Below, piece by piece: positions 43,120 to 51,522 of a stretch of 64,000 nt of DNA. The position numbers and the translations under genes were made by a program. Positions within the stretch are counted from its first letter, which is position 1, and every line of letters begins with the position of its first letter. The notes under the pieces were generated by a model, which saw only the letters and a program-made list of their open reading frames with translations, made no database searches and was not told the origin of the DNA. Source of the DNA: Paenibacillus mesophilus (GTDB lineage Bacteria; Bacillota; Bacilli; Paenibacillales; NBRC-103111); NCBI RefSeq assembly GCF_005938385.1, contig NZ_VCRA01000012.1:62001-126000 (forward strand), written 5' to 3'.

Positions 43120-44034
43120 TCAGTCGCGCTGCCCCGCCGGGTCGATCGCTTCGCGCACGAACCCGCCGCTTTGTTCCAGCAGCTTGACCGCCTCTTCCTT
43201 GTCGACTCCGGCCAAAATCATGACGATCGCGGTCTTGACATGTCCGTCGGCCTGCCGGTACATTTCGTCGACGACTTCTTCCGAAGCTTGAGTGGCCATG
43301 CGGATAATCCGTTTCGCCCGGTAAACGAGCTTCTCGTTCGTCGGCTGCAGATCGACCATCAAGTTTCCGTAAACTTTGCCGATACGGATCATCGCCGTCG
43401 TCGACAGCATGTTCAGTACGAGCTTCTGCGCCGTTCCGGCCTTCATCCGGGTCGAGCCGAGGATGACTTCGGGTCCGACAACCGCTTCGATAGTCAGATC
43501 GGCGATGGCGGCCATCGGCGTATTATGGTTGTTGCACAAGCCGATTACCGAAGCGCCCAGCGCCTTGGCTTGCTTCATGGCGCCGAGTACGTAAGGCGTT
43601 CGGCCGCTTGCGGCAATGCCGACGACCGTATCCTTCGGGCCGACTCCATGTTCGTTCATGTCAGCCGCGCCGAGCTCCGGATTGTCTTCCGCGCCTTCTA
43701 CCGCATCCTTGACCGCGCGGAACCCTCCCGCGATAATCCCTTGAACCATGGCCGGATTCGTTCCGAAGGTCGGGGGACACTCGCTCGCATCGAGTATGCC
43801 GAGTCTGCCGCTCGTGCCGGCTCCGATGTAGAACAATCGTCCGCCGTTTTGAAACGAACGGATGATCATATCGGCGGCTGCAGCGATTTTCGGCGTCAAG
43901 GAGCTCAGCGCTTCGGCGATGAGGCGATCCTCCTGGTTAATCAGCTTGACGATGTCTTCCGTCTGCAGCTTATCTATTTGTTTGGTCCGCTCGTTCAACT
44001 GCTCCGTTGTCAATTCGTTTAGCAAATTCCTCAT
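43120..44034 (-). CDS. murQ: N-acetylmuramic acid 6-phosphate etherase MurQ
   Basis: A 304-residue SIS-domain lyase that cleaves the lactyl ether of MurNAc-6-P, giving GlcNAc-6-P and D-lactate. GRLFYIGAGTSGRLGILDASECPPTFG is the SIS phosphosugar site and MurQ signature; TRMKAGTAQKLVLNMLST is a second conserved block. ATG 44034 follows AAAGGGG. The open frame continues to 44220 but that part is antisense shadow of murK. It is 26 bp behind murK in an operon divergent from the importer at 45389, and is the exit step of the recycling pathway into amino-sugar metabolism. Confidence 0.95.
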   Translation of the reverse strand: MRNLLNELTTEQLNERTKQIDKLQTEDIVKLINQEDRLIAEALSSLTPKIAAAADMIIRSFQNGGRLFYIGAGTSGRLGILDASECPPTFGTNPAMVQGIIAGGFRAVKDAVEGAEDNPELGAADMNEHGVGPKDTVVGIAASGRTPYVLGAMKQAKALGASVIGLCNNHNTPMAAIADLTIEAVVGPEVILGSTRMKAGTAQKLVLNMLSTTAMIRIGKVYGNLMVDLQPTNEKLVYRAKRIIRMATQASEEVVDEMYRQADGHVKTAIVMILAGVDKEEAVKLLEQSGGFVREAIDPAGQRD

Positions 44035-44060
44035 AAAAATGGCCCCTTTGGTTCGTATTG

Positions 44061-44987
44061 TCACAGTTGTCTCCATGCCAAGAGCGCGGCGCCGTAGGCC
44101 GGTTCTCTGACGGACGGATGGATCCTGACGAGCGGCGCGTGCGCAAGCAAGCTTTCCCGGAACGTTTCCGCGAAACGCTGCGAGTAGTTGAATATCGAGC
44201 CGGTCGTGACGAGGTCGCATTGTCCGAACCAGGAATCTTTGCGCACTAGCGCTGCAGCCGAGTCGGACAAATCCCGTGCGGCAGCTTCAAGGATGCTTCT
44301 CGCGGAATTGTCGCCCAAGTCGTCGGCGCGTATGCACAGCTCGGCAAATTTGGCGATGTCGTGCTTCTTGATATGAGGCTGGTAAATATAAGTGCGCAGG
44401 TCGGTAATGCCTTTGAATCCGTACGCTTCCACAATCATTTCTTTCAGCATCGTCGGCGGCTCGATGCCGTCGTGGCTGCGCATGGCGGTCCGCAAAGTGC
44501 GCAAGCCGATATCGTACCCGCTTCCTTCATCGCCGAGCAAATTGCCCCAGCCGCCGACGCGGAACCGCTCGCGATTATCCGTCAATCCGAAGGCGATCGA
44601 GCCGGTCCCAGAAATGACGATAATGCCGCGGTCGTCGCGTAAAGTCGCCATAAGGGCAATCTGTGCATCATTATTGATGAAAATCTCGAAGGCCAAAGCC
44701 CGCTCCGATCGGTAAGCTTCCATATAGTCGCGGAAACGTCTCCGCTCCTCTTCGGTGTCGACGCCGGACAAGCCAAGACAGACGGCCGCGCATGTCGAAC
44801 CTTGCGTCTCGGGAATGGAAAAGACCCGGTCGAGCAGCCGGCCCATGTTCCGGGTCGCTTGCTCGAACGAAACGGCGTGAGGATTCGTAGAGTCTACGGT
44901 AAATCCGCCCCACTCCGTTCCGTCTTCGGCAAGGAGCAGCGCCTCGGTTTTCGTTCCCCCGCCGTCAATGCCAATTACGTACCGCAA
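44061..44987 (-). CDS. murK: amino-sugar kinase MurK (BadF/BadG/BcrA ATPase family)
   Basis: A 308-residue sugar kinase with the ASKHA fold. IGIDGGGTKTEALL is the phosphate-1 motif, LGLSGVDTEEE an early block, IVISGTGSIAFG the phosphate-2 motif and GGWGNLLGDEGSGYDIG the family signature. MurK phosphorylates MurNAc (and GlcNAc) at O6. Placed directly before murQ it should supply MurNAc-6-P when MurNAc enters without PTS phosphorylation. The ATG at 44987 is reasonable. Whether it prefers MurNAc or GlcNAc cannot be told from sequence. Confidence 0.85.
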   Translation of the reverse strand: MRYVIGIDGGGTKTEALLLAEDGTEWGGFTVDSTNPHAVSFEQATRNMGRLLDRVFSIPETQGSTCAAVCLGLSGVDTEEERRRFRDYMEAYRSERALAFEIFINNDAQIALMATLRDDRGIIVISGTGSIAFGLTDNRERFRVGGWGNLLGDEGSGYDIGLRTLRTAMRSHDGIEPPTMLKEMIVEAYGFKGITDLRTYIYQPHIKKHDIAKFAELCIRADDLGDNSARSILEAAARDLSDSAAALVRKDSWFGQCDLVTTGSIFNYSQRFAETFRESLLAHAPLVRIHPSVREPAYGAALLAWRQL

Positions 44988-45127
44988 ATGAATTCACCCG
45001 CTTATTCCCATGAATGCGACTGGGTAGTTGATCGTTCCAAATATGCAGATAGGGTATTGGTATTTTCCTTGAGTATAAGGGAATGACAAGAGTTTGTAAA
45101 ATAAAATTTATTGATATTAATTTATTG

Positions 45128-45156
45128 TTGAAATATTATTTCTTGGGCGCTATAAT
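45128..45156 (+). promoter_or_regulatory. sigma-A promoter of muropeptide importer
   Basis: TTGAAA (45128-45133), exact 17-nt spacer, TATAAT (45151-45156), in an AT-rich stretch between divergent murK and the binding-protein gene. The leader to ATG 45389 is ~225 nt, long enough for control. Confidence 0.75.
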
Positions 45157-45239
45157 AGGGGCATGTGGACTGAGGAACAGCCATATGACAGTTGTACAGC
45201 CGGTTTTTGGTGCGCTACTTGGCCGTCAACGGGGCATGA

Positions 45240-45253
45240 AGAAAACGTTTTCG
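45240..45253 (+). promoter_or_regulatory. cre-like palindrome (CcpA site candidate)
   Basis: AGAAAACGTTTTCG agrees with cre (WTGNAANCGNWNNCA) at all but the last position and has a perfect GAAAACGTTTTC core. It lies ~85 nt downstream of the -10, where CcpA usually blocks elongation. Confidence 0.4.
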
Positions 45254-45388
45254 GAGTTTTATTTCATGAATAGTTCGAAACCGGGCATTCCTTTAGGATT
45301 CCCAAAGAAACATTCTGAATAACAAGCGGCGCATGATGCAAACTAATGGAAACTGTCGAAGCGAACCATTATGAAGGGGGAAACTAGA

Positions 45389-46771
45389 ATGAAATTCAAC
45401 AAATGGCTTTCCATCGCGATGGTAGTCGTAGTCGCAACAGCCGTCGCAGCGTGCGGCAAGAAAGAAGAAACGCCTCAAGCCGGCGGCGCGACGGGCGGGC
45501 AGGCCAATACGACGCCCGATACGGTCAAAGTATGGACTTATCCGGTACACGGTAAATATGAAGACGATATTAAGCTGCTCGTAGCCGATTTCAATAAAAC
45601 ATACCCTCATATTAAAGTGGAATACGAAGTCATGTCGTGGGCGGAAGGTCCGAAAAAATTCGACGTCGCCCTGAACGCGGGCAATCCTCCCGATCTGTAC
45701 TTCGGCGGCATGAACGGCCAATATGTCAACACGGGGCTCGCGATGCCGATCGACAGCTACATGACCGACGAAATCAAGAAAGACTTCCTGCCGGGAACGC
45801 TCGACACGATGAAGTTCGGCGGCAAGCAATACGGTATGCCGTTGTACCAATCGCTGTGGGGTTGGGGAGCGAACAAACGCATTCTGGAGGAAGCCGGCAT
45901 CGACTACAAGAAAATCCAAGAAAACGGCTGGACTTGGGACGAATTCCTCGAAGCGGCCAAGAAGCTTGGCAAAAAATTGCCTAACGGCACGCAGCAATAC
46001 GCTCTCGTAACGGACGGAACGTCGATCGACTTCTTGGACATGATCACCCGCAACGCCGGATTGGTTGACGCTGTTGACGAGAAAGGCAACTTCATCTGGA
46101 ACGACAGCAAAATTGCCGACGCCGTCAACTTCATCAATAAGCTTGTAAAAGACGGCATTCTGCCTAAAGAAACGGTTGCGCTGCAGCCTGCCAAACGTTC
46201 GGAAATGTTCTATGCCGGTCAAGCGGCGATTATCAGCAAAGCGATTCCTTACTATGACGTCATGATCGCAAACCGCAACAAAGATATCGACGCGGGCAAA
46301 GTGCAAGGCGAGAAAATCGAGTACATCCAGCTTCCGGTTCCGCATTCCGCTTCCGTTAAGGGCTACGGCGTAACGACCGGCGGCGGCGAAGGCTACGTAG
46401 CGTTCACGCAAAAAGGCGCAAATAACGAACAGCATAAGAAAAACGTGTTCCTCGTTATGGAAGCTTTGAGCGGCGCACAAGCAGGGAACTCGGCCAACGA
46501 GCTGTGCCTGCCGTTCGTACGGACGTCGCAAGCGAAAGCGTTCGAAGGCAAAGGCTTGGCGAAAGACATCAACTTCACCGTATCCAAAAAAATGCGTGAA
46601 AACCTTGCTCCGCAAGTAGCGCTCAGCATCGACGTGGACAAAGCGGCTAAGCTGAAGCAATACCGCGAGCAAGTCGAAAAACCGGTTTTCCAAGCGCTGC
46701 TGGCAGGAGAGAAAGCGCCTGAAGCCGCTGTGGAAGAGCTGAAAACGAAAGGCCAGCAAATGCTGCGCTAA
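45389..46771 (+). CDS. sugar-binding lipoprotein, probable muropeptide importer component
   Basis: A 460-residue solute-binding lipoprotein. The signal peptide ends in VVVATAVAAC (lipobox; Cys at residue ~22). The mature domain has the CUT1 carbohydrate SBP layout (MYAGQAAIISKAIPYYDV; KNVFLVMEALSGAQAGNSANE). ATG 45389 follows GAAGGGGGAAAC. It belongs with the permeases at 47275 and 48218 and the ATPase at 49141. Context points to a MurNAc- or GlcNAc-MurNAc-type ligand; nothing in the sequence proves this. Confidence 0.9.
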   Translation: MKFNKWLSIAMVVVVATAVAACGKKEETPQAGGATGGQANTTPDTVKVWTYPVHGKYEDDIKLLVADFNKTYPHIKVEYEVMSWAEGPKKFDVALNAGNPPDLYFGGMNGQYVNTGLAMPIDSYMTDEIKKDFLPGTLDTMKFGGKQYGMPLYQSLWGWGANKRILEEAGIDYKKIQENGWTWDEFLEAAKKLGKKLPNGTQQYALVTDGTSIDFLDMITRNAGLVDAVDEKGNFIWNDSKIADAVNFINKLVKDGILPKETVALQPAKRSEMFYAGQAAIISKAIPYYDVMIANRNKDIDAGKVQGEKIEYIQLPVPHSASVKGYGVTTGGGEGYVAFTQKGANNEQHKKNVFLVMEALSGAQAGNSANELCLPFVRTSQAKAFEGKGLAKDINFTVSKKMRENLAPQVALSIDVDKAAKLKQYREQVEKPVFQALLAGEKAPEAAVEELKTKGQQMLR

Positions 46772-46793
46772 TCGCACAACGAGCGTGACCAGC

Positions 46794-46832
46794 AAACGCC
46801 CTATATGGTAGCATATGGGGCGTTTCTTAATA
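46794..46832 (+). terminator. hairpin after the binding-protein gene
   Basis: AAACGCCCTATATG - GTAG - CATATGGGGCGTTT followed by CTTAA. It probably lowers expression of the permeases relative to the lipoprotein. Confidence 0.7.
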
Positions 46833-46855
46833 AACAGGCTAGTAAAGAGGTAAGT

Positions 46856-46992
46856 CCCCAGAAAGTAATAACAATAGCTCTTATCGAAGCAACTCAATGA
46901 AGGACATTCGTGTTCATGGTGATGCTATTGTTGCGAGAGCAGCAAGCTGCTCCGACGGAATAAGCTGCGAAGCTTATCTTCACTTTCTGGGG
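46856..46992 (+). repeat. hairpin repeat unit 1 of the array, with an ~86-bp inner insertion
   Basis: CCCCAGAAAGTAAT and GAAGCTTATCTTCACTTTCTGGGG are the two ends of the 51-bp unit, separated by a foreign stretch with inverted ends AACAATAGC (46870-46878) and GCTATTGTT (46924-46932). Confidence 0.75.
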
Positions 46993-47008
46993 AATGATTA
47001 GGGGGGCT

Positions 47009-47255
47009 CCCCCAAAAGTAATAGGAGTTAGCTGCAGAGCTTTGCTTCACTTTTGGGGGTCAAAGTATGGGGTCCCCAGAAAGTAATCGGAATAAGCTAC
47101 AGAGCTTATCTTCACTTTTTGGGGTATTTTAGGGGGGCTCCCCCAAAAGTAATAGGAGTTAGCTGCAGAGCTTTGCTTCACTTTTGGGGGTTAAAGTATG
47201 GGGTCCCCGAAAAGTAATCGGATTAAGCTACGAAGCTTAACGTCACTTTTTGGGG
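47009..47255 (+). repeat. tandem array of four 51-bp hairpin repeats (65-bp period)
   Basis: Units at 47009-47059, 47074-47124, 47140-47190 and 47205-47255, each CCCC(C)NAAAGTAAT...ACTTTTKGGGG(G). Units 1 and 3 are identical, units 2 and 4 nearly so, so the array is a duplicated 131-bp dimer. It fills the leader of the permease gene, whose RBS begins 8 bp after the last unit. Confidence 0.88.
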
Positions 47256-47274
47256 TAAAGTTAGGAGGACAGTG

Positions 47275-48204
47275 ATGAATAACAAATCGGTTGGAGCGAT
47301 ACCGGGACCGAAGGCGCCGAACACGAAGTTCGTCCAGTTTTGGAAAGACTACGGCTGGGCGTACCTGTTCATTTTAGCCCCGGTGCTGCTGTTTTTGGTG
47401 TTTACGTTTTATCCGGTCATATCGGCCTTTCTGATGAGCTTCCAGAAGTATAACGTCATGCAGTCCAAATGGATCGGGCTCGACAACTACGCCTACATGA
47501 TCAAGGACGACGTGTTCTGGAAATCGATCAAAAATACCGTTATTTTTACGATCGGCACCGTGCCGGTCAACATTGTGATCACGTTCGTTTTGGCGTTTTT
47601 CATTTTTCAGATGAAAAATTCGTGGCAGACGTTTTTCAAGGCGTCGCTTTACTTGCCGGCGGTAGCGTCCGGGGTAACGATTTCGCTCGTATGGCTGGCG
47701 ATTTTCGATCCGACCGCTTCCGGTCTGATGAACCGCGTTATCGGGATATTCGGTCTCGATCCTGTCGTATGGCTCGGGCAGTCGAATAAGGCGCTTTACT
47801 CTCTAATGCTGATGAACATATTGGGCGCTCACGGCAGCGGCATTATCTTGTATTTGGCGGCGATGGGCGGAATTCCGAAATCGCTCTATGAGGCGGCAGA
47901 TATCGATCACGCCAGCGGCTGGGCGAAGTTTTCCAAAATTACGTGGCCTCTTCTCAAGCCGACTACATTGTACTTAATGGTAACCGGCGTTATCACCTCG
48001 TTCCAGGTGTTTATCAGCGTATACCTGATGACATCGGGCGGACCGAACTACGCCACAACGACGATCGCTTATTTGATTTACCAGGCGGCATTCGTTTTCT
48101 ACGATTTCGGGCTCGCTTCGGCGCAATCGTTCGTATTAGCCGGGCTTATTATCGTCGTGTCGGTCATCCAGTTCAAATATTTCTCGTCGGACATCGAATA
48201 TTAA
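47275..48204 (+). CDS. ABC sugar permease (MalF/UgpA type)
   Basis: A 309-residue permease with six predicted helices. The EAA loop YEAADIDHASGWAKFSKITWPLLKP is at residues ~203-227. I use ATG 47275, 6 nt behind TTAGGAGG; GTG 47272 is an alternative. It follows an array of hairpin repeats and precedes its partner by 13 bp. Part of the muropeptide importer. Confidence 0.92.
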   Translation: MNNKSVGAIPGPKAPNTKFVQFWKDYGWAYLFILAPVLLFLVFTFYPVISAFLMSFQKYNVMQSKWIGLDNYAYMIKDDVFWKSIKNTVIFTIGTVPVNIVITFVLAFFIFQMKNSWQTFFKASLYLPAVASGVTISLVWLAIFDPTASGLMNRVIGIFGLDPVVWLGQSNKALYSLMLMNILGAHGSGIILYLAAMGGIPKSLYEAADIDHASGWAKFSKITWPLLKPTTLYLMVTGVITSFQVFISVYLMTSGGPNYATTTIAYLIYQAAFVFYDFGLASAQSFVLAGLIIVVSVIQFKYFSSDIEY

Positions 48205-48217
48205 GGAGGCGGTCGCT

Positions 48218-49051
48218 ATGTCCAAGCAGGCAAAGATCATATTTGTAAGCATCGCGGTGGCCGTTCTGCTGTTCTGGGTGCTCGTCACGATCATACCGCT
48301 GTATTGGATGGTAATCGGTTCGTTCCAGGATTCGCAATCTTCCGCTTCATTCCGGCCGCAAATGTGGCCGAGCGTATGGTCCATCGCGCCGTATGAACGA
48401 TTTTTTACGAAGACGAATGCGCTTCGTTGGCTGTTCAACTCTTTGTTCGTATCGGCGGTCATTACCGTCACCAACTTGTTCTTCGCTTCTTTGGCCGGCT
48501 ACGCGTTCGCGAAGCTGAAGTTTCCGGGACGTAATTCGATCTTCTGGGTACTGCTCACCACGATGATGATCCCGGCTCAAGTTACGCTAATTCCGCTGTA
48601 CGTGTTGGTAATCAACGTGTTTGATTTGGCCGATACGTATACCGCGATCATATTGCCTTCCATCGTTACGGTAGGAAATATATTTTTGATGAAACAGTAC
48701 ATGTCTTCCTTGCCTACTTCGCTTATTCATGCCGCGCGGATCGACGCGTGCAGTGAGTTCGGCATTTTCCGGAAAATCATACTGCCGATGGCGAAGCCCG
48801 GCTTGGCCGTCTTGGCGATCTTCACATTCGTTGCCCATTGGAACGATTTCTTCTGGCCTCTCCTCGTTACGCAAACGGATCAGATGCGTACGATCCAGGT
48901 CGGACTGGCCAGCTTCCGTTTCGCGGAAGCGACGGATTATGGCGCTATTATGGCCGGTGCGACAATCGGCGCGCTTCCGATGATGGTGCTGTTTTTCTCG
49001 CTGCAACGATATTTCCTGCAAGGCATTACGATCGGTGCGGTTAAAGGTTAA
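48218..49051 (+). CDS. ABC sugar permease (MalG/UgpE type)
   Basis: A 277-residue permease with the EAA-type loop IHAARIDACSEFGIFRKIILPMAKPG at ~170-195 and the usual ending QGITIGAVKG. The start follows AAGGAGGCGG. Second channel subunit with the protein at 47275. Confidence 0.92.
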   Translation: MSKQAKIIFVSIAVAVLLFWVLVTIIPLYWMVIGSFQDSQSSASFRPQMWPSVWSIAPYERFFTKTNALRWLFNSLFVSAVITVTNLFFASLAGYAFAKLKFPGRNSIFWVLLTTMMIPAQVTLIPLYVLVINVFDLADTYTAIILPSIVTVGNIFLMKQYMSSLPTSLIHAARIDACSEFGIFRKIILPMAKPGLAVLAIFTFVAHWNDFFWPLLVTQTDQMRTIQVGLASFRFAEATDYGAIMAGATIGALPMMVLFFSLQRYFLQGITIGAVKG

Positions 49052-49056
49052 GCTTA

Positions 49057-49124
49057 CGAAGTCAGTTTTGCTAAAGCAAAACTTAAGTATCGCTTTCGAA
49101 GTCAGTTTTGCTAAAGCAAAACTT
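49057..49124 (+). repeat. two direct copies of a 28-bp hairpin sequence
   Basis: CGAAGTCAGTTTTGCTAAAG... is present at 49057-49084 and 49097-49124 (40-bp period). Each contains the perfect palindrome AGTTTTGCTAAAGCAAAACT. They lie between the second permease and the ATPase RBS. Confidence 0.85.
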
Positions 49125-49140
49125 TTAGGAGGGAACAAGC

Positions 49141-50253
49141 ATGGCAAGAGTCGAATTTAAAAATGTAGTCAAAGAATATCACGACGAGAAGCGGGGAACG
49201 TTCACGGCCGTAGCCGACTCCAATTTCGTCATTCAGGATAAAGAGTTCGTCGTCTTCGTCGGTCCGTCCGGCTGCGGCAAGACGACATCGCTGCGGATGA
49301 TCGCGGGACTGGAACGCCAATCGAGCGGGGACATCATTATCGGCGACCGGATCGTCAATCAATTGCATCCGAAAGACCGCGACATCGCGATGGTGTTCCA
49401 GGACTACGCACTGTATCCGCATATGACGATTAAGGAAAACTTGTCGTTCGGCTTGAAAAACCTGAAGCGTCCGAAGGAAGAAATCGAGAAAAAGGTCATG
49501 GACGCCTCGAACATTCTCGGACTGACCGAAATGCTCGACCGCAAACCCCGCGAGTTGAGCGGCGGCCAGCGTCAACGGGTGGCCGTAGGCCGCGCGATCG
49601 TGCGCGACCCGCAAGTGTTCCTGTTCGACGAGCCGTTGTCGAACCTCGATGCGAAGCTGCGCATCCAGATGCGCGTGGAGCTGGCCGAGCTGCATAAACG
49701 GCTTGGCGCGACGATCGTATACGTTACGCATGACCAAGTCGAAGCGATGACGCTCGGCGAGCGGATCGTCGTCATGAACAAAGGGCGCGTACAGCAAATC
49801 GCCTCGCCGTCCGTGCTGTACAACCAGCCGCAGAACATGTTCGTCGCGGGCTTCATCGGCTCCCCGGCGATGAATTTCATGGATGCGCGCATCGCGAACG
49901 GCAAAGCGCATGTCGAAGGCGCCGCATTCGAGCTGAGCGAAGACATGCTGAAAGCTTTGAAAGGGTATGAAGGCAAGGAGGTCGTCCTCGGCATCCGTCC
50001 GGAACATATTTACGGCGAGGATTTCGCCGAGAAGATGGGCATTTCTAAAATCAACTCGATGCAAACGAGCGTGCAGGTGATCGAAAACTTGGGCGCGGAA
50101 ACGCTGCTCTATTTCCGGATCGGCGCGCGCATGGTTACCGCTCGCGTAAACCCGGAGACGGACGTGAGGATCGGCCAGATGATGAACTTCGTGTTCGACC
50201 GCAGCAAAATGCATTTCTTCGACCCGGCTACGGAAGAACGGATCGTTTATTGA
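49141..50253 (+). CDS. MsmX/UgpC-like ABC ATPase
   Basis: A 370-residue ATP-binding subunit. Walker A GPSGCGKTTSLRMIAG (residues ~40-55), Q-loop FQDYALYPHM, signature LSGGQRQRVAVGRAIVR, Walker B VFLFDEPLSNLD and switch VTHDQVEAM are followed by a TOBE-type C-terminus (~250-370). This is the multitask carbohydrate-ATPase type that energises several CUT1 importers; it could also serve the 11976 importer, which lacks its own. The RBS is AGGAGGG. Confidence 0.92.
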   Translation: MARVEFKNVVKEYHDEKRGTFTAVADSNFVIQDKEFVVFVGPSGCGKTTSLRMIAGLERQSSGDIIIGDRIVNQLHPKDRDIAMVFQDYALYPHMTIKENLSFGLKNLKRPKEEIEKKVMDASNILGLTEMLDRKPRELSGGQRQRVAVGRAIVRDPQVFLFDEPLSNLDAKLRIQMRVELAELHKRLGATIVYVTHDQVEAMTLGERIVVMNKGRVQQIASPSVLYNQPQNMFVAGFIGSPAMNFMDARIANGKAHVEGAAFELSEDMLKALKGYEGKEVVLGIRPEHIYGEDFAEKMGISKINSMQTSVQVIENLGAETLLYFRIGARMVTARVNPETDVRIGQMMNFVFDRSKMHFFDPATEERIVY

Positions 50254-50321
50254 TTGTATAGATTGACCCAGTCAAGCCGGACCCGCAGCAGGGAAACCGG
50301 CGCAATGGAGGGAGATCCGAG

Positions 50322-51053
50322 ATGCGCAAACTAAGCGTCATTGTCGTCCAGTCGGCCAAAAAGGTGTTTCAGGACATTATACCGGTAGCGCTGCTCAGCA
50401 TCGTGGGTGCGCTTGTACTTGTTCCGTTCGTCTTCTTTTTGCCGGTCGGCATCTCGTTGTTTTTGCTGCCGTTCATCTTCGTCCCGCTGTGCGCCGGGGC
50501 GCTGCATGCCACCCATAAGATGATGAAGGGGGAGCGGGCGAAACTATCGGCGTTGTTCGCGGGAGCGTGGCGCTATTTGCTGCCTTCGATCGTCTTCGCT
50601 TTCTTATGCTCGCTGTTCATCCTGATCATCGTGTCCACGTGGTGGTATTACGGAAGCAAGTCCGGCACGCTCTATTTCGCTCTTGCCGTATTCCAATCGT
50701 ATTTCGTCGCGATGGTATTCGTCTCGCAGCTGTATACCCTCCCGCTGATCGTGCAGGAGCGGGTCGGCGTATTCGCGGCCATGGGCCGTAGCGTCAAGCT
50801 GTTTCTCGCTCATCCGGGCTATACGGTCGGAGCGTTTATTCAGCTGCTCAGTCTGACCGTGCTGCTTGGCGTAACGGTCGTAGGCTTCGGCTGCCTGTTC
50901 CTCGGCATGTACGGCATCTATTCGAATCTGGTGACCGCGAACCTGCTCAAGAAGCCGGAAGAGGAAGACAACGAGAGCGGCTCGGCCCACGCGAAAGAAG
51001 CGGAAGCCCGCTCGGGCGACCGTTTTGAAGCGGTATCGGCGATGGGACGGTAA
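50322..51053 (+). CDS. unknown polytopic membrane protein
   Basis: A 243-residue protein with five or six hydrophobic segments (residues ~20-55, 85-115, 120-145, 175-205) and a hydrophilic acidic tail (KKPEEEDNESGSAHAKEAEAR). The ALHATHKMMKGERAKLSALF loop is reminiscent of DUF624/YesL-type proteins often found with sugar ABC importers, but the match is weak. GGAGGGAG precedes ATG 50322, 68 bp after the ATPase gene, so it is likely co-transcribed with the importer. Confidence 0.7.
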   Translation: MRKLSVIVVQSAKKVFQDIIPVALLSIVGALVLVPFVFFLPVGISLFLLPFIFVPLCAGALHATHKMMKGERAKLSALFAGAWRYLLPSIVFAFLCSLFILIIVSTWWYYGSKSGTLYFALAVFQSYFVAMVFVSQLYTLPLIVQERVGVFAAMGRSVKLFLAHPGYTVGAFIQLLSLTVLLGVTVVGFGCLFLGMYGIYSNLVTANLLKKPEEEDNESGSAHAKEAEARSGDRFEAVSAMGR

Positions 51054-51063
51054 CTTTGTTTGC

Positions 51064-51250
51064 TTAGCGGAAATTTACGTCCTTATTTTGCTCTTTTTTA
51101 TCGTTTGCAGGAAAATAGTGGGAAATTTTGTCCTTATTTCGGCGTTTCGGCGGACATTCTTCGGGGATCGGGGCAAAAAAGCCGAAATAGATGCGATTTT
51201 TTCCTCTATTTTTTCCGGAGCGGTGGATTTGGCTATATTAGGACGTTTTT
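51064..51250. other. intergenic stretch with short near-repeats, no gene
   Basis: GGAAATTTACGTCCTTATTTTGC (51068) and GGAAATTTTGTCCTTATTTCG (51121) are near-repeats. Poly-T-rich segments follow up to the MITE-like element. No ORF is supported. Confidence 0.5.
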
Positions 51251-51481
51251 GAGACTGTCGATTAACTGGTGAGTTAAGGAGTGGAAAGTGAAAAAGGATA
51301 CCTTCTGGCGAGTTTTGGATTTAAGAGCTTTCGACAGAAAGCTAGCTTCGTAAGCTTCACTATTCCAACTGCTGAATCCTTATCAATCAAGGAGTTTAAA
51401 ACAAGCTGTCTGAGCAGAAGAAGGTATCTTTTCACTTGGAACGGCGTGCTTTCACTTTGCTAGCAGTTAATCGGCAGTCTC
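51251..51481 (+). mobile_element. MITE-like element, copy 2 (231 bp)
   Basis: The same terminal inverted repeat (GAGACTGTCGATTAACT / AGTTAATCGGCAGTCTC, one mismatch) and ~90% of internal sequence are shared with 21910-22139, in the same orientation. TTTTT just outside the left end and TTTTT one base outside the right end may be a target duplication. It lies between the membrane protein gene and namZ. Confidence 0.85.
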
Positions 51482-51522
51482 CTTTTTGCCGCTATTTATT
51501 GATCCAATAAGGGTGTGGGAAA

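Noticed and set aside
44035-44220. N-terminal extension of MurQ
   Set aside because: It overlaps the end of murK in another frame; MRNLLNELTTEQ at 44034 is the usual MurQ beginning with its own RBS.
45083-45322. 79-codon ORF in the murK/importer gap
   Set aside because: It spans the consensus promoter and the cre-like palindrome, and has no RBS.
47009-47255. Regular direct repeats resembling a CRISPR array
   Set aside because: The conserved units are 51-bp self-complementary hairpins and the intervals are only ~14 bp of themselves repeated sequence; there are no unique spacers and no cas genes.
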